A DNA stretch of 64,000 nt from Alentia gelatinosa. Taxonomy: Eukaryota; Annelida; Polychaeta; Phyllodocida; Polynoidae. Below the pieces are notes generated by a model that worked only from the letters and a program-made list of their open reading frames with translations, was not told the DNA's origin and did not search any database. Numbering within the stretch: position 1 is the first letter of the stretch; every line of letters starts with the position of its first letter. The stretch covers positions 30,756,988 through 30,820,987 of the forward strand of contig OX465584.1 of the NCBI GenBank assembly GCA_950022655.1, given 5' to 3'. Both the position numbers and the translations under genes were made by a program. Below, one piece after another: positions 13,433 to 24,655 of this stretch.

Positions 13433-15184
13433 AAGCAATAGCAACCAAAACAACAACAACAACAAACCACTAAACATGTACGTCTACAAAATTAACATTT
13501 GATACAGTCTAGTCAGTCTAGAGAGGGTACATGGGAACATTTAAATGTGATTATGGGATGACCATTAGCATGGGTCTTAAACTTGTCTTCTAAATGTAAT
13601 ATAAAGTCAGAGTAAATCCAGACTTTAAAAAGAGAGGAAACAAGGGGCTTTAAGAGGTAACCAATTGGGATGGCGTTCCTTGATGGCGGAGATAGTGCTC
13701 CCAGCCTTCGACATGGCAGAGTTCATTTTAAAGTTCGATAGTCAGGACTCAGCCCGCGACTCTTCGAAATCGTCCACTGAGAGTGTATCGTCACATATCT
13801 GCCAACAGTCTAACCAACAGTCTAAGGATAGGCAATGACAGAATAAGGTGCCAGACTAAAGCCAATATCGGCTGCATACTCATAGTCAACTCTGCTAAGC
13901 TGTTCTACTGAGTGAAATGTCTTAATCTCAAATTGATGCCAGTTGCCTGGTTAGGAGTGAAGATCCTTATACTACTTATAAACCCGTATCAAGTAGACTT
14001 GCACATGCTCACTGTCAAACTATTAATATCTTCTATGGATAAAACATTTTCGAAAATTATTCATGATTGGTGACATGACTAGGCGTCTGCTTAATTACCT
14101 ACGCTCATAGAGAACGAGATTCCTGGTGAAGGAGACAACCTGGGACGATATTTTCGGCGAGAGTATGCCAATCGCGTTTACCTCTCTCTATGGACAACTC
14201 CTCCTTGGGGTGTCGTTGCTGAATTAGAACAACAAAAACTGCGTTATTCATCGATTCAAACCAGCAGAAATATGTTTATCATGGTGTAAAATACAAATTG
14301 GCAGTGTTAAGAAATAATTTCTGAAATGTTTAGTTAGATCTATTGTAATTTTAAATGGTTAAGTTAGTTATCAAAAGACCACTAAATGGCACTACCTGCA
14401 GTGATTAGAAAGCCTCGTTCAAGTGTCACCTAACCTGTACTGTCTCACAGGCGTGTTTTGTCCTTACAAATGATCAGGGACCCGTTTCACTATCTAATAT
14501 TCCGTTCACTGATCTCCACAATGACACCATAGCGGACTGATCGTAATTGTTAAGATAACGTTGCAATACCGTATGAACACAAAAGCAAGCGTCACTTTTG
14601 ACATGGCCTGGCAAAAACAGTGGCTTCGACCGTCTCAGAACAATATTTCCATTCGTTGATGGTGCTGGTGCACTGCCTCTGTTCGTGAGAGGGTGGACCC
14701 TCTTGTCTAGGCACTCAGAACCTCTGACAGCTCAAGTTCAACCCTCCGATGCGAATGCAAAATGTTATCTAAATAAGGAGACTAGAGTTTGGAGGAAAAT
14801 ATGTTAATTACTTAGTATCTATAGGCGTGCGGGGCGCTAAATGAAGAATAGCATGATAATAGTGTATGATTAGCAAATAACCTGATACACCTAAAATGGT
14901 TCAGCCAAGTAACAGTTATGCTATATGGTACAATGGTGCAGGACAAATGGGCTAATGGTAAATAGCAGTAAAACGAAAACATGCTGGTACGCTGCCCCAT
15001 CATTTACCCGTGGAGTTTGTACGGAATCTCAGCAGGATTTGTCTTAGACAGACTTTTGAGGTACATGTATCCCACCGTGTGAACTCCGTTATGATCATAT
15101 CCCTGAAGGGGAGGAGGATGTAGTGTATATTCGTGATGGTCTATACCTGGAAGTTGGAATTTCATAATCCAGCTATTATACATT
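13433..15184. other. Non-coding stretch left of the Ngaro-type element
   Basis: No gene or clear repeat was seen. Confidence 0.55.
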
Positions 15185-15371
15185 GGTTACCCATGGCCTA
15201 TGGTCAGGGGTGGTCATTGCCCCTCCTGGTGAAACACCTCTGCACTAGCGCACCCCTGCGCCACCTCTCCACTACCGGCCGCGCTAAATATCAAAGTGCG
15301 CTAGGTCGACACTGTACTCTGCCTCATACGCTTCTCAGGTCTCATACCCTATACACATATTTTTTCTACCC
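15185..15371 (+). repeat. A1 split direct repeat of the Ngaro-type element
   Basis: This 187-bp 5' terminal repeat begins GGTTACCCATGGCC and is repeated at 18810-18996 with only scattered substitutions. It precedes the gag ORF and marks the left end of the element. Confidence 0.93.
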
Positions 15372-15482
15372 GCTACTTGGCAATTCCGCTGTCGTACCTC
15401 CGGTCTCCATATTCCCCGAATATCGGTGACTGCGTACTGGGATACCAAGCGATAACGTGGATAAGTTAATCTATCGTGTATT

Positions 15483-16547
15483 ATGTTGACCAGAAGTGCT
15501 ATGGCTGCTCCCGTGGCAACGGAGACTGATTCGGAAATCACCCTGCAGCAGCAGGAACCGTCGGCCGAGAGTGACAACGTGGACTCGGTCTCACAGCAAG
15601 GGACCAGCGCGAGCGCACGGTCTCAGGCTTCAAGAATTACCGCCCTAGAGACCGGCCTTGGTGGGGTCAGGACCGATGTTATCGAAGTGAAAACCGACGT
15701 GAACGAGGTGAAGACCGATGTGACGAAGATCTCATGGCAGATGGACGGGGTAATGGACGCCATTATGCAGATATCGCACCCTGCGTCAAGGAGGAGCGGC
15801 TCACGGGCGTCGTCGGCAGCGGCACATACACGGGAATGGGCCCAGAACCAGACGGAACGCCCTCTGCCTCCCCCACGGCAACTCAGGGAAACGTACACGA
15901 CCGAGGAACATCTACAACGGGAGTTAGGCCGTGAAGCCATGCGCCATGATCATACCACCGGTAAGACTTCACTATTGTCTGACCTCAATGCCCGTAGGCC
16001 CACTGCTAAACCGTACATGTTTATGGACCGGGACGGCGTGTACACGCTACATCAGAAGTTGGACCTACGGTCGAGCCTGGGGCAACTCGAGTATATTAGT
16101 TGTTTTGTTGCCCTGTTGAGCGATGAGCGCGCATTGCACCCTGAGGATAAGGAGCACATGTTTTGGCATTTGTACTAAGTGACTGTTGACGCGCAGGCAC
16201 GGCCGGGGGCCGGGGTCAGGCGCTGGAGCAACTACGTGTTTGACCAAGTAGAGTCCGGCAGGATGCAGTGGTCCGACCACGGCCGGATACAGGAAGAGCG
16301 CGTCCGACTCGCGATGACCACCACAAACACGATGACCACCAGTAACAACAACGAGACCGGACGCTCACGAGGGACCGAGGCCCCGTGCCTGGACTTCAAT
16401 GGGGAGAGGGGGTGCCGCCACCGTAACAGCCACAGTGAAGGGGGCATCCAGTGGCTGCATGTGTGTAGTTTTTGCGATTCGGTGGGTCGCCAGTGTGGTC
16501 ACTCAGTCCACGCGTGTAACCGCATACTCACGTACGGCCACGGATAG
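15483..16547 (+). pseudogene. Gag-like ORF of the Ngaro-type element, split by an in-frame stop
   Basis: The frame runs from ATG at 15483 for 231 codons to a TAA at 16176-16178, then stays open in the same frame for 122 more codons to 16547. Residues about 51-98 form a coiled-coil-like stretch made of TDVxEVK heptads. After the stop lies a Cys/His-rich segment (CLDFNGERGCRHRN, then HVCSFC and CGHSVHAC), which resembles the zinc-binding C-terminus of Gag in this retrotransposon group. The in-frame TAA is the only break, so it is either a recent nonsense mutation or a readthrough codon; I favour mutation because the pol region is also damaged. Gag would package element RNA. Confidence 0.75.
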
Positions 16548-16630
16548 GATAACAATGCAGCGACTCCCCCTGTACCCACACCCCTGCGAGTACCCCAGGC
16601 GGGGTACCACGAGGCCGGCGGCAGCGCAGA

Positions 16631-17705
16631 GTGTCCACCAACACCAGCCGACTTAAAAAAACGGGCAGGCCGCGCCCCACGAGTAAGCGCGGCGCGACAC
16701 GTGGATCAAAGGGTGATGTAGCGAAGCCGGCCCCCACACGTGACGTCAGGACTCACGTGACCCCCTCGGCACGTGGCCGAGGGAAGGAGGTAAACAACAA
16801 CAAAGGCGCGGGGAATACTCTCCCGGAGGAGATACCCACCGTTTCCCCCGTGCCGTCTCTGTCTTGCTGCGTGGCCGGTGTTAGTGTTAGTGCGTCAGCC
16901 GGCCACCAGGAATCTAACACTCTGGACTTTGACACATTAAAAGAAGTGTGCGAGACCGGAATTCACCGGGAAGGAGTGAGGATGGACCTGTTCGCCTTCC
17001 GTGATCATTGCCGGGACACACTCTCCATCCCAACGGCCAAGTTGGAGGAAATACAGGCTCACGTGTCGGGCGTCGCCAAACGCCGCACCCTCACCAAGAG
17101 ACAGCTGCAGTCTGTGCTGGGAAGAATTCTACACGTGGTGAGGTGCATCAGACCGGCACGTGCTTTCGTCTCCAAGTTACTAGAGGCTCTGCGAGGGATG
17201 ACGGGATTCTATCTGAACATCAATTCCCAGATGCGTGAGGACTTGGACTGGTTTGTCAAATTTGCCGAAGGATGGAATGGCCACGCCCTCATCCCTCGAG
17301 GCCCACCGACGAGGCGCATCATGGTCGACACCTGCCTCTCAGGGGTAGCGGGGACAGACGGCTACTACTCGTACCCAGGCCAGGTGTGCCCCGTCCTCGA
17401 CCCCGTGGAGTGTATCTCAGAGCTCGAGGCTCTGAACACAGTCTATGCACTCCACACGGATCGAGGTCTTCTGGGATAACCTAGGAACAGTACAGACCCT
17501 CAACAGTGGGCGTGCCCGGAACCGAGTCCTGGCGGAGTGTGCCCGCCAGGCATGGATGGTGCAAGCACGCCTACAAGTGGAGTTGGTCTTCACTCACATC
17601 CCCGGGGTGCAAAATGTCATTGCAGATGCCTTGAGCCGGGCGCATCTCTCAACAGAGGACTACGATAAAGCAGATTATCTCATTCAACTTCATGAACTGT
17701 TCCCT
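16631..17705 (+). pseudogene. Reverse transcriptase thumb/RNase H remnant, RT palm missing, frameshifted
   Basis: One frame (16631-17479, 282 codons) opens with a low-complexity basic region, then holds the RT thumb/connection (KLEEIQAHVSGVAKRRTLTK to about residue 220) and the start of RNase H (MVDTCLSGVAG, about 231-241, and ELEALN, about 265-270). RNase H continues in another frame from about 17445 with VFWDNLGTVQTLNSGRARN and HIPGVQNVIADALSRAH, so a frameshift lies near 17450-17470. The fingers and palm, including the YxDD catalytic box that should precede the thumb, are absent: the protein goes from the N-terminal region straight to the thumb. This copy therefore cannot make its own cDNA. 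Identification is by DIRS-order RT/RNase H motifs I recognise. Confidence 0.8.
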
Positions 17706-17713
17706 ATCGTACC

Positions 17714-18514
17714 ATGTACTCATGCATCCTTTGTACCGATACTCCGTCTCTTCTGCAGATCCTGCGCTTCTTTCTCTCCAAGCGAAGGCATCTGCGCGGC
17801 AGTCAGAGGCGCGTGCCCCAGGCACATCGTATGAAACGAGCCCTCGAGGGCATGAGGAGAAACAAGGAATATGTGCTGAACGTGAAGCCGCCGGTCCCGA
17901 TGGACGTGTTCCGGGCCGTTCTCGCCGCCCTCGAGGCATCGCCCCTCCATACGGCAATAAGGGCGGGTCTCCTCCTGATTTACTATGCGGCCCTACGGCA
18001 AGGGGAGGTGGCGCCACAGTCTGTATGGGCATTCGACCCGGCACGGCATCTGACTCGAGGGGACGTGGTCCTCGGCGCATGGCATGTGACAATTACCATC
18101 AAGGCTGCCAAAAACCTCCAGCACATAGGAGAACAGAAGGTGATGCGCCTGGAGGCAGCGGACGATGCAAGGTTTTGCCCAGTACACGCGACTCGGGAAA
18201 TGCTATGGGCCGCCCCTACGGCTACACTACGGGATCCGTTCCTCACGCTGCCGGACGGTACGACCATTACTTCTCGTATGATGATGAGAGAATGGAACCG
18301 CCTGTTGCAGGCCACAGGCCAACCTGTAAAGACATTCACCCTCCACAGCCTCAGGAAGGCCGCAGCGACTCAGGGCTTTCAGGCCGGGATACCTGAACTG
18401 GACATTCAGAGGTATGGGGGGTGGAAATCTGATGCACACCGTGCATACATCAAGGTCTCAGACAAAAGGACAGTCAACCAGTCTCTCATCAAGTCTCTTT
18501 CTTTCAAAAAGTGA
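17714..18514 (+). CDS. Tyrosine recombinase (integrase) of the Ngaro-type element
   Basis: A 266-codon ORF ends TGA at 18512-18514, just before the B1 repeat. It carries the tyrosine-recombinase catalytic set in order: Arg95 in ALRQGE, a candidate beta-hairpin Lys near 130-133 (TIKAAKN), His211 and Arg214 in HSLRK, Trp237 in GGWKS at the usual His/Trp position, and nucleophile Tyr245 in AYIK. Family role: integration of the circular cDNA by strand exchange without target duplication. The true N-terminus is uncertain because the first about 30 residues may belong to a fused upstream frame. Unlike gag and pol, this ORF shows no break, so the enzyme could still be active. Confidence 0.88.
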   Translation: MYSCILCTDTPSLLQILRFFLSKRRHLRGSQRRVPQAHRMKRALEGMRRNKEYVLNVKPPVPMDVFRAVLAALEASPLHTAIRAGLLLIYYAALRQGEVAPQSVWAFDPARHLTRGDVVLGAWHVTITIKAAKNLQHIGEQKVMRLEAADDARFCPVHATREMLWAAPTATLRDPFLTLPDGTTITSRMMMREWNRLLQATGQPVKTFTLHSLRKAAATQGFQAGIPELDIQRYGGWKSDAHRAYIKVSDKRTVNQSLIKSLSFKK

Positions 18515-18561
18515 CTTTAAATTTTTCCCAATCCTCCTCTCCCTATAACTATTGGCTTCTT

Positions 18562-18809
18562 GGCTATTCGTATGATTTTATTATTACATGTTCTTCATAA
18601 CTATGTAATATTACATAATAACTTCATTATGTTATCATAAATTGTTCATAATTGACAACAAAATACATCTGTCAATTATACATTTATTCTTATTATTGAT
18701 ATTCATTGTATAACTACTTATTCATATCAATATGAACTATAAAATTTAATAAAATTTTATTAGCCCACTCCGGCTTTCCTATTGTTTTATCCTGGGATCT
18801 GGGGTAATG
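18562..18809 (+). repeat. B1 split direct repeat of the Ngaro-type element
   Basis: This AT-rich 248-bp segment follows the recombinase stop codon and ends GGGATCTGGGGTAATG. It is repeated at 19039-19286 and directly abuts A2. Confidence 0.93.
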
Positions 18810-18996
18810 GGTTACCCATGGCCTATGGTCAGGGGTGGTCATTGCCCCCCCTGGTGAAACACCTCTGCACTAGTGCACCCCTGCGCCACCTCTCCACCAC
18901 CGGCCGCACTAAACATCAAAGTGCGCTAGGTCGACAATGTACTCTGCCTCATACGCTTCTCAGGTCTGATACCCTATACACATATTTTTTCTACCC
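18810..18996 (+). repeat. A2 split direct repeat of the Ngaro-type element
   Basis: Second copy of the 187-bp A repeat, placed between B1 and B2. This internal A2 next to B1 is the expected arrangement for template switching and circle formation in the group. Confidence 0.93.
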
Positions 18997-19038
18997 ACCC
19001 ACCCTCACCTTTTCTCTTTTACTCCTTTCACTCGTAAG

Positions 19039-19286
19039 GGTTATTCGTATTATTTTATTATTACATGTTCTTCATAACTATGTAATATTACATAATAACT
19101 TCATTATGTTATCATAAATTGTTCATAATTGACAACAAAATACATCTGTCAATTATACATTTATTCTTATTATCGATATTCATTGTATAACTAATTATTC
19201 ATATCAATAAGAACTATAAAATTTAATAAAATTTTATTAGCCCACTCCGGCTTTCCTATTGTTTTATCCTGGGATCTGGGGTAATG
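19039..19286 (+). repeat. B2 split direct repeat of the Ngaro-type element (right end)
   Basis: Second copy of the 248-bp B repeat. Similarity to B1 stops after GGGGTAATG at 19286, which I take as the right end of the element. Confidence 0.93.
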
Positions 19287-19976
19287 AGTGACCATTAGTA
19301 TCCGTAGTAAAATCCATCTTGGTTTGATATTTAGTGGTTTTTGTTGGGAAGATTCAGATGGATCAAAATGCGAATTAGAAATATTGTGGGAATGGCAGTT
19401 CGATTAGCGTCCTCTTTACATCATCAATTCAACATTTCATACATGAATTTTAACTGTTAACAATCCACGAATTAACAAATTGATTCACAATCATCAAGAA
19501 AAGTTGTGTTAACGATATTGACACCATCGCCGAGTTTCCTAAAACACGGAACCGGCATTAGATTAAAAACCACAACCGCGGGAACCAGCAAAATGACCAC
19601 GTGACCAGGAGACATTTTTTAACAAGTTGCAGACTTGTTTTCGTGGCAGGATTGAACTCAATGATGAATGGAGAAATGGACAAAATTGTCTCAATTTTCT
19701 GTCACCAGATGGCACTTTCACACTGTAGTAAAGTGATGTTACATGTAAAAGGACACCTATGACACCTGCCATTTTAGTGTGTTTTATCTAGAGAGGATCT
19801 GTGAGATTAAAAATGTCTGTGACCAATCAGAGTATCAAGGCCACACATCAGCCTGTTGTTGCCAATGATGGCCTCTATGTCTTCTCTCTAATGCAATACT
19901 ATTAGTAAAGATCGCAAGGTAGCAATTCCTTGTGTCACAAAGTTCCTGTTTCACTAAAATTAACCGGAAGATCCTC

Positions 19977-20314
19977 GGACCTGTTTCAGTAGTTTAGTGA
20001 CATTAGGCCTAGACAGACATCAACAGCATCACCAACAGTGCAAGCAACAGCAGAAAAATGTTGTCAGGTTTCAAAATGCATGTCACAGTTGATGTCAAAT
20101 ATCAGCGGATTGGAGCGGCCAATTTTCTTCATATTTGGAACGATTATAGGTTATATGTATCCCTTACTTGTGTTCAAGTTTCCTACGGGAAGGGAGTGAA
20201 GTGAAATCATCTAATACTTTTTAAACCAGATACACCATGTTTGGGGTCTGTCTTGTCCTAATTGCCGCAACTGAAGCCATCTGGACATGTCACGAAACTA
20301 CTGAAACAGGTTCC
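19977..20314. mobile_element. MITE family with GGACCTGTTTCA ends, copy 1
   Basis: The inverted ends are GGACCTGTTTCAGTAGTTTAGTGAC and GTCACGAAACTACTGAAACAGGTTCC. A lone half-end (TTCCTGTTTCACTAAAATT) lies just upstream at about 19953. There is no ORF. Confidence 0.65.
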
Positions 20315-22948
20315 TGGTTCTCTGACTCTAATGCTCAAATCTGATCATCTTATGATTCAGTCGCGATTTCTCTTATTTTAGTCTTGTCAAAAGCGAAATA
20401 TCGAGATATTGTAGTAGTGCTGCAACTGCTGTTCATGGTGTCAGGGTTGTGGTCGAGAGTGAATTTGGTGGTACTTGTTGTCGTATTCAGCGGGGTTCAT
20501 GTGAGGAAGGTTGAGGCATAAGGTGCCAGACAAGAGATACTTGAATCATTATCAGTTGGCAATCGTCGTAGATCATATACATAGTAGCCACTCGACACCT
20601 ACCTCCTCCAGATATCTATGACGACAAACAACCTTCCCGCACAAGCCCTACCCCACCATCCCAGATGTTGTGCCAGAAGACAGCATTCTTTGTTTGATTA
20701 ATTGCCCCCTAAAAAGCCAGAACAGTTGAGAGGCGAACAGTGTCCTTCACACCGTCCCTAATCGACCGCTTCATTGCGCATGTGCCATGTCCGATCATGT
20801 GTCATGACGTCATGGCTGCGCGCGCATGCGCAGGTCCTTCACGGCGCGGGGGTTGGGGAGTGGGTGCTGGTGGTGCTTATAAAATCGTGGAGGAAGATTG
20901 TGGACGGCCGCGGAAGGAGGGGAGGTGTTTGTGAGTGGGGTGTACTAGGCTGTGAAAACGAAGTGTGAGAGAAAAGGATAGGTAGTTTCCAGGTCCAGAT
21001 TCAGAGGTAGTCAGAAAAACGCTTGATTAGATGATAGAAGGGGCAGCCAAGAAAAAGGCAATATTTCACGGGCCCTTGCCAGTCAATAATGAAATAGGTG
21101 GTGGTCAGGTGGAGGATATCAAGGGCAGGGCTCGTATAGTATCATAAAAATAAGGGAGAAAGGGCGATTTTAGAAATCAGTCTAAAAAAATAACATCGAG
21201 ACAAATCCTATCAAGGTAGAGTAGGTGGACTATGGCGAATCCTGAGATTTCGGAGGAGTGCTGTTGATGAAGAAGACTAGAACCATGGGAAGGTCAAAAC
21301 ATATATACTAATATAGAAGAGTGCCTAGTGAACATCGTAAATATAAGGGTTCATGAAAAGGCTGACTTAAGGCTAAAGGCTACGATAATTTAGGAGGGCA
21401 CTGGTAGGAAATTAAGAAGAATGGAGATGAGAGGCAAATGACCGTGGAGGTAGAAGCTTAGATTAGGAACGAAACGAGAGAGTAAAAAAAAGAGTAGGGC
21501 GGGTGGAGGGAAATGAGGATGGAGAAGTAGAATGGAATGGGATGTTGGATTGACGGATGGAGGAAGGAGGTGAGATATCTCGGTCGATGATGTAAAAGTG
21601 GATAGTGGTGGACTAAAACCAACAAGACCTATGACAGTGATAAATAACCTCGCCAGAAAGACACACAACCTTCTCTCTATATTTACACGCTATATGCCAT
21701 AGGCAGAGAGACCACAGCCCAAGGCGTTGATAACAGGGGCCGATATGATTCTCCAATAAGCTAATAATAGAATCTGGTCCACATACTTACCTGAAACTTA
21801 TTCATTCAAGGTTCATAATCCTAATCAGCTGCAAACACTGAAGGTGCTACCCTCTGTCCTCTGATTGATACCCTCGCTGCATGCCCAGCTCTCTTCTTTA
21901 TCTTGTCTAGATGTGATAATCGGGTCTCACTTAGCAGTTTCGGCTACTGTTCTACGGTTCTATTCACCCTTATAAATTAATGTAGGCGTGGTGATATCTT
22001 GTTTATGATCCGTATGTGGCTGTTTCTCACCGTTTGTGTTGTACTCACTAACAAGTGACAATGAACTGGTTGCATTTCTTGCAGGATAATTGACGCAAAT
22101 CTCCGATAGCAGATTTTCGTCACAGATGCTGTTATTCAACAATGATCCTAGATAATGACGAAATGTACGGAAAAACATACCCCACACACATGGAGATCAA
22201 AGGTTTCGAGGTGTTTACAATCTCAGTGAAATCTCAGTGTATCAACGGTCAACCCTTCAGTGAAAAGAATGAAACGCTAGTAAATCAGGATACAATAATT
22301 TTATACTTAAGTGTCAAAAGGTTTTTTGATAAAAACCATATCATAAAGAATTAGATAGGTGTTAAAACAGATGACGTTCTACTGGGTAGGCACAAGTTGA
22401 GATCAGAGGCTGATGAGACAGGTGTTGACTAGGCTTGTTGACAATGACAGGTAAAGAACGAAGGTAGGTACAGGAGGTTTGCAGGGGGGTAGAGGATACA
22501 TATGAAGTACTTGACAGCACATGTACATAGATGGTTGGTTGGCAGTAAGATGCTTGCAATGACCCACGTTATGGGTTCATGTTCGGTAAGCCGGCAGGTT
22601 GGTGTAAGGAGGTAAATAGGTGATCTTTAGAAGATGGGAGAAGGTTAGGTTGGAAGTAGATATGGAGGTTGATAGCTATTTGGGTGTGTAGAGATAATGC
22701 TGATGTGAACAGGCAAGGTGGTAGTAATATGCAAATAGGCATCATGCTGAGTCTTAGGGTCCTTAGGATCCTAGGCTATGAGGGAGACTTGGATGAGGAC
22801 TGCAAGTCGGTTGAAAAATCAGTTGCCACACTGCTATTCATTTTAAAAGTGGGTTATACAGGAAGCCCTTCCGGCCCACAATAAAGCCGGGGACACAGCA
22901 GTAAGCGAGAAACGCAGCAATCCCCGGAATCGCAATCACAAAATGACG
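20315..22948. other. Non-coding stretch up to the assembly gap
   Basis: It contains the promoter-like cluster at 20805-20884. The remainder shows no recognisable gene or repeat. Confidence 0.5.
20805..20884 (+). promoter_or_regulatory. Orphan promoter-like cluster (CRE, NRF1-type palindrome, TATA)
   Basis: A perfect CRE (TGACGTCA, 20805-20812), an NRF1-type GCGCATGCGC (20822-20831) and TATAAAA (20878-20884) lie within 80 bp in locally GC-rich DNA. No recognisable coding exon follows. This is motif evidence only. Confidence 0.3.
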
Positions 22949-23148
22949 NNNNNNNNNNNNNNNNNNNNNNNNNNNNNNNNNNNNNNNNNNNNNNNNNNNN
23001 NNNNNNNNNNNNNNNNNNNNNNNNNNNNNNNNNNNNNNNNNNNNNNNNNNNNNNNNNNNNNNNNNNNNNNNNNNNNNNNNNNNNNNNNNNNNNNNNNNNN
23101 NNNNNNNNNNNNNNNNNNNNNNNNNNNNNNNNNNNNNNNNNNNNNNNN
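22949..23148. other. Assembly gap (200 Ns)
   Basis: Exactly 200 ambiguous bases. The right edge falls inside the arm of a hairpin repeat, a likely reason why the assembly broke here. Confidence 0.99.
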
Positions 23149-23475
23149 ACTGAGACCGAAGGGATGGCCATTCGAGGTCTTTTGATGCCATAAATACGTC
23201 CTGATGCCGCAGGCAGAGGGACGTATTTATGGAATCAAAAGGCCGAGAATGGCATCCCTACGGGCTCAGTCACTACGTTTTCTTATTATTACATACCTAG
23301 AAATCAAGAAAAACATCATTTTTTATATTTATTTATGTAGATTTCTACCTGAGACATTCACTAAGGGCACAGTGCGCCCGAATATTCACTACGGGCGCAG
23401 TGTGCCCGAACATTATTTATACTACACCCCCTAGTAACGGGCAGTATTTCATACACGTTCGGCCATAGGTATGTA
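23149..23475 (+). mobile_element. Hairpin-bearing repeat, copy 2 (truncated by the gap)
   Basis: 23149-23201 and 23218-23270 are imperfect reverse complements (ACTGAGACCGAAGGGATGGC with GGCATCCCTACGGGCTCAGT). The tail shares CAGTGCGCCCGAATATTCAC and TTCGGCCATA with copy 1 in opposite orientation. The outer left arm (expected GAAAACGTAGTG) would fall in the run of Ns. Confidence 0.62.
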
Positions 23476-24000
23476 ATAATAGATTAAACACCTGGTCTAT
23501 TTTCTTTACACCTTAAAGTATTTCAAATTCATAATGATTTTCCCCTTATTGCCATTTGTGAAATCTGGGCACACAGAGCTGGAACACCCATGCTGATACA
23601 GCCCTGCTACGTCAATGCAGGCAAGTGATCTTTCGTTTAGTTTCGTATTTTCTCCCGGTTTTAAAATGTCTTACATCATAAATGTATTCATCAAAAATAT
23701 TGCGTCATTACCTGTATATTACTACCTGCATACCTATTCAGGTTCTATGCTTTTTTGCTTGTTTGGTCCAGACAGGCAGTGGCAATGCGGGCCGTTCATG
23801 ACACTGGGCCGTACAGCTTCTGATTTCACCACTGTTAAATATGAATTTGTTACTATATACTGAGCATAGGACAGTAAAGCAAAGGACTGATGTGCACAGG
23901 TGTATAATAACTACTTTATTGACAGTAATAGGTATATAATAAAAGGACTGCTAAAAGAGTTTGCCAAAATTACGGACCTGAGCATATTAGATTACTAAAA

Positions 24001-24297
24001 GTATGTGTTCCACCGGGAATGCTGATGGCATGAGAATTGGGGCTCGCTAATGGCTGGCAAATGGTGCAGTTTGATGGCCAGTGCACGCCTCCCGTATCTA
24101 TAAACCGGCCCAGTGGAAAATGTTAGCCCTACACACCCAGCAGCGGCGGCCATATGGAGATGAACCAGCAGTGAACTGGCGATGAACCCCGCCAGCCGTT
24201 TTACCAACTAGCAGCTGCTGGCGCCAACCGAGCAGGTGAATTCCTACACCACACGATACGTGGCTCTCATATCGCCGGCCCGGTAGAACACCCACTT
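24001..24297. mobile_element. MITE-like element with GTGTTCCACCGGG ends
   Basis: The left end GTGTTCCACCGGG and right end CCCGGTAGAACAC are inverted with one mismatch, about 290 bp apart. The GC-rich GGCC/CCGG interior resembles the MITE in TTLL1 intron 9. I saw no clear target duplication. Confidence 0.55.
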
Positions 24298-24428
24298 CAC
24301 TGGTTCTGCTCCTTCATCTTGGCCCACTAAATTGGTATTTCCTAGATATTTTCTCGTCTATTCTCTAAACCAGCTGATTATGTATGCATGTATACATAAA
24401 GGTATACTTTATGTGCGTATTGGTTTAT

Positions 24429-24464
24429 AATATTATATATATAATATATATGTTTATACATATG

Positions 24465-24554
<90 letters not shown>

Positions 24555-24655
24555 AAGAGACAGAGACAGAGACAGAGAGAAAGACAGACAGAGACAGAGA
24601 CAGAGACGGAGACAGAGACAGAGATGGAGACAGAGACAGAGAAAGAGTGTGCGTG
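24429..24655. repeat. Compound (TA)n-(GA)n-(CAGAGA)n microsatellite
   Basis: A TATA-rich tract to about 24531 is followed by (GA)n to about 24560 and then degenerate GACAGA units to about 24650. Confidence 0.95.

Larger units (their letters stand above)
15185..19286 (+). mobile_element. Ngaro/PAT-type tyrosine-recombinase retrotransposon with split direct repeats
   Basis: The element has the order A1-ORFs-B1-A2-B2. A1 (15185-15371) is repeated almost exactly as A2 (18810-18996), and B1 (18562-18809) as B2 (19039-19286). Each pair has equal length (187 and 248 bp) and few mismatches. B1 abuts A2 directly. Split direct repeats of this kind mark the Ngaro/PAT branch of the DIRS order, which integrates through a circular intermediate with a tyrosine recombinase and makes no target duplication; none is seen here. 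Coding order is gag, reverse transcriptase thumb/RNase H, then recombinase. The element is GC-rich relative to its surroundings. At 4.1 kb it is short for the group, because the reverse transcriptase fingers/palm are missing and no SGNH hydrolase ORF is present. Confidence 0.93.

Noticed and set aside
13121..13477. Long open frames across the GAA repeat (poly-Phe, poly-Leu, poly-Ser or poly-Arg)
   Set aside because: They are produced by the trinucleotide repeat alone, on both strands, with no family match.
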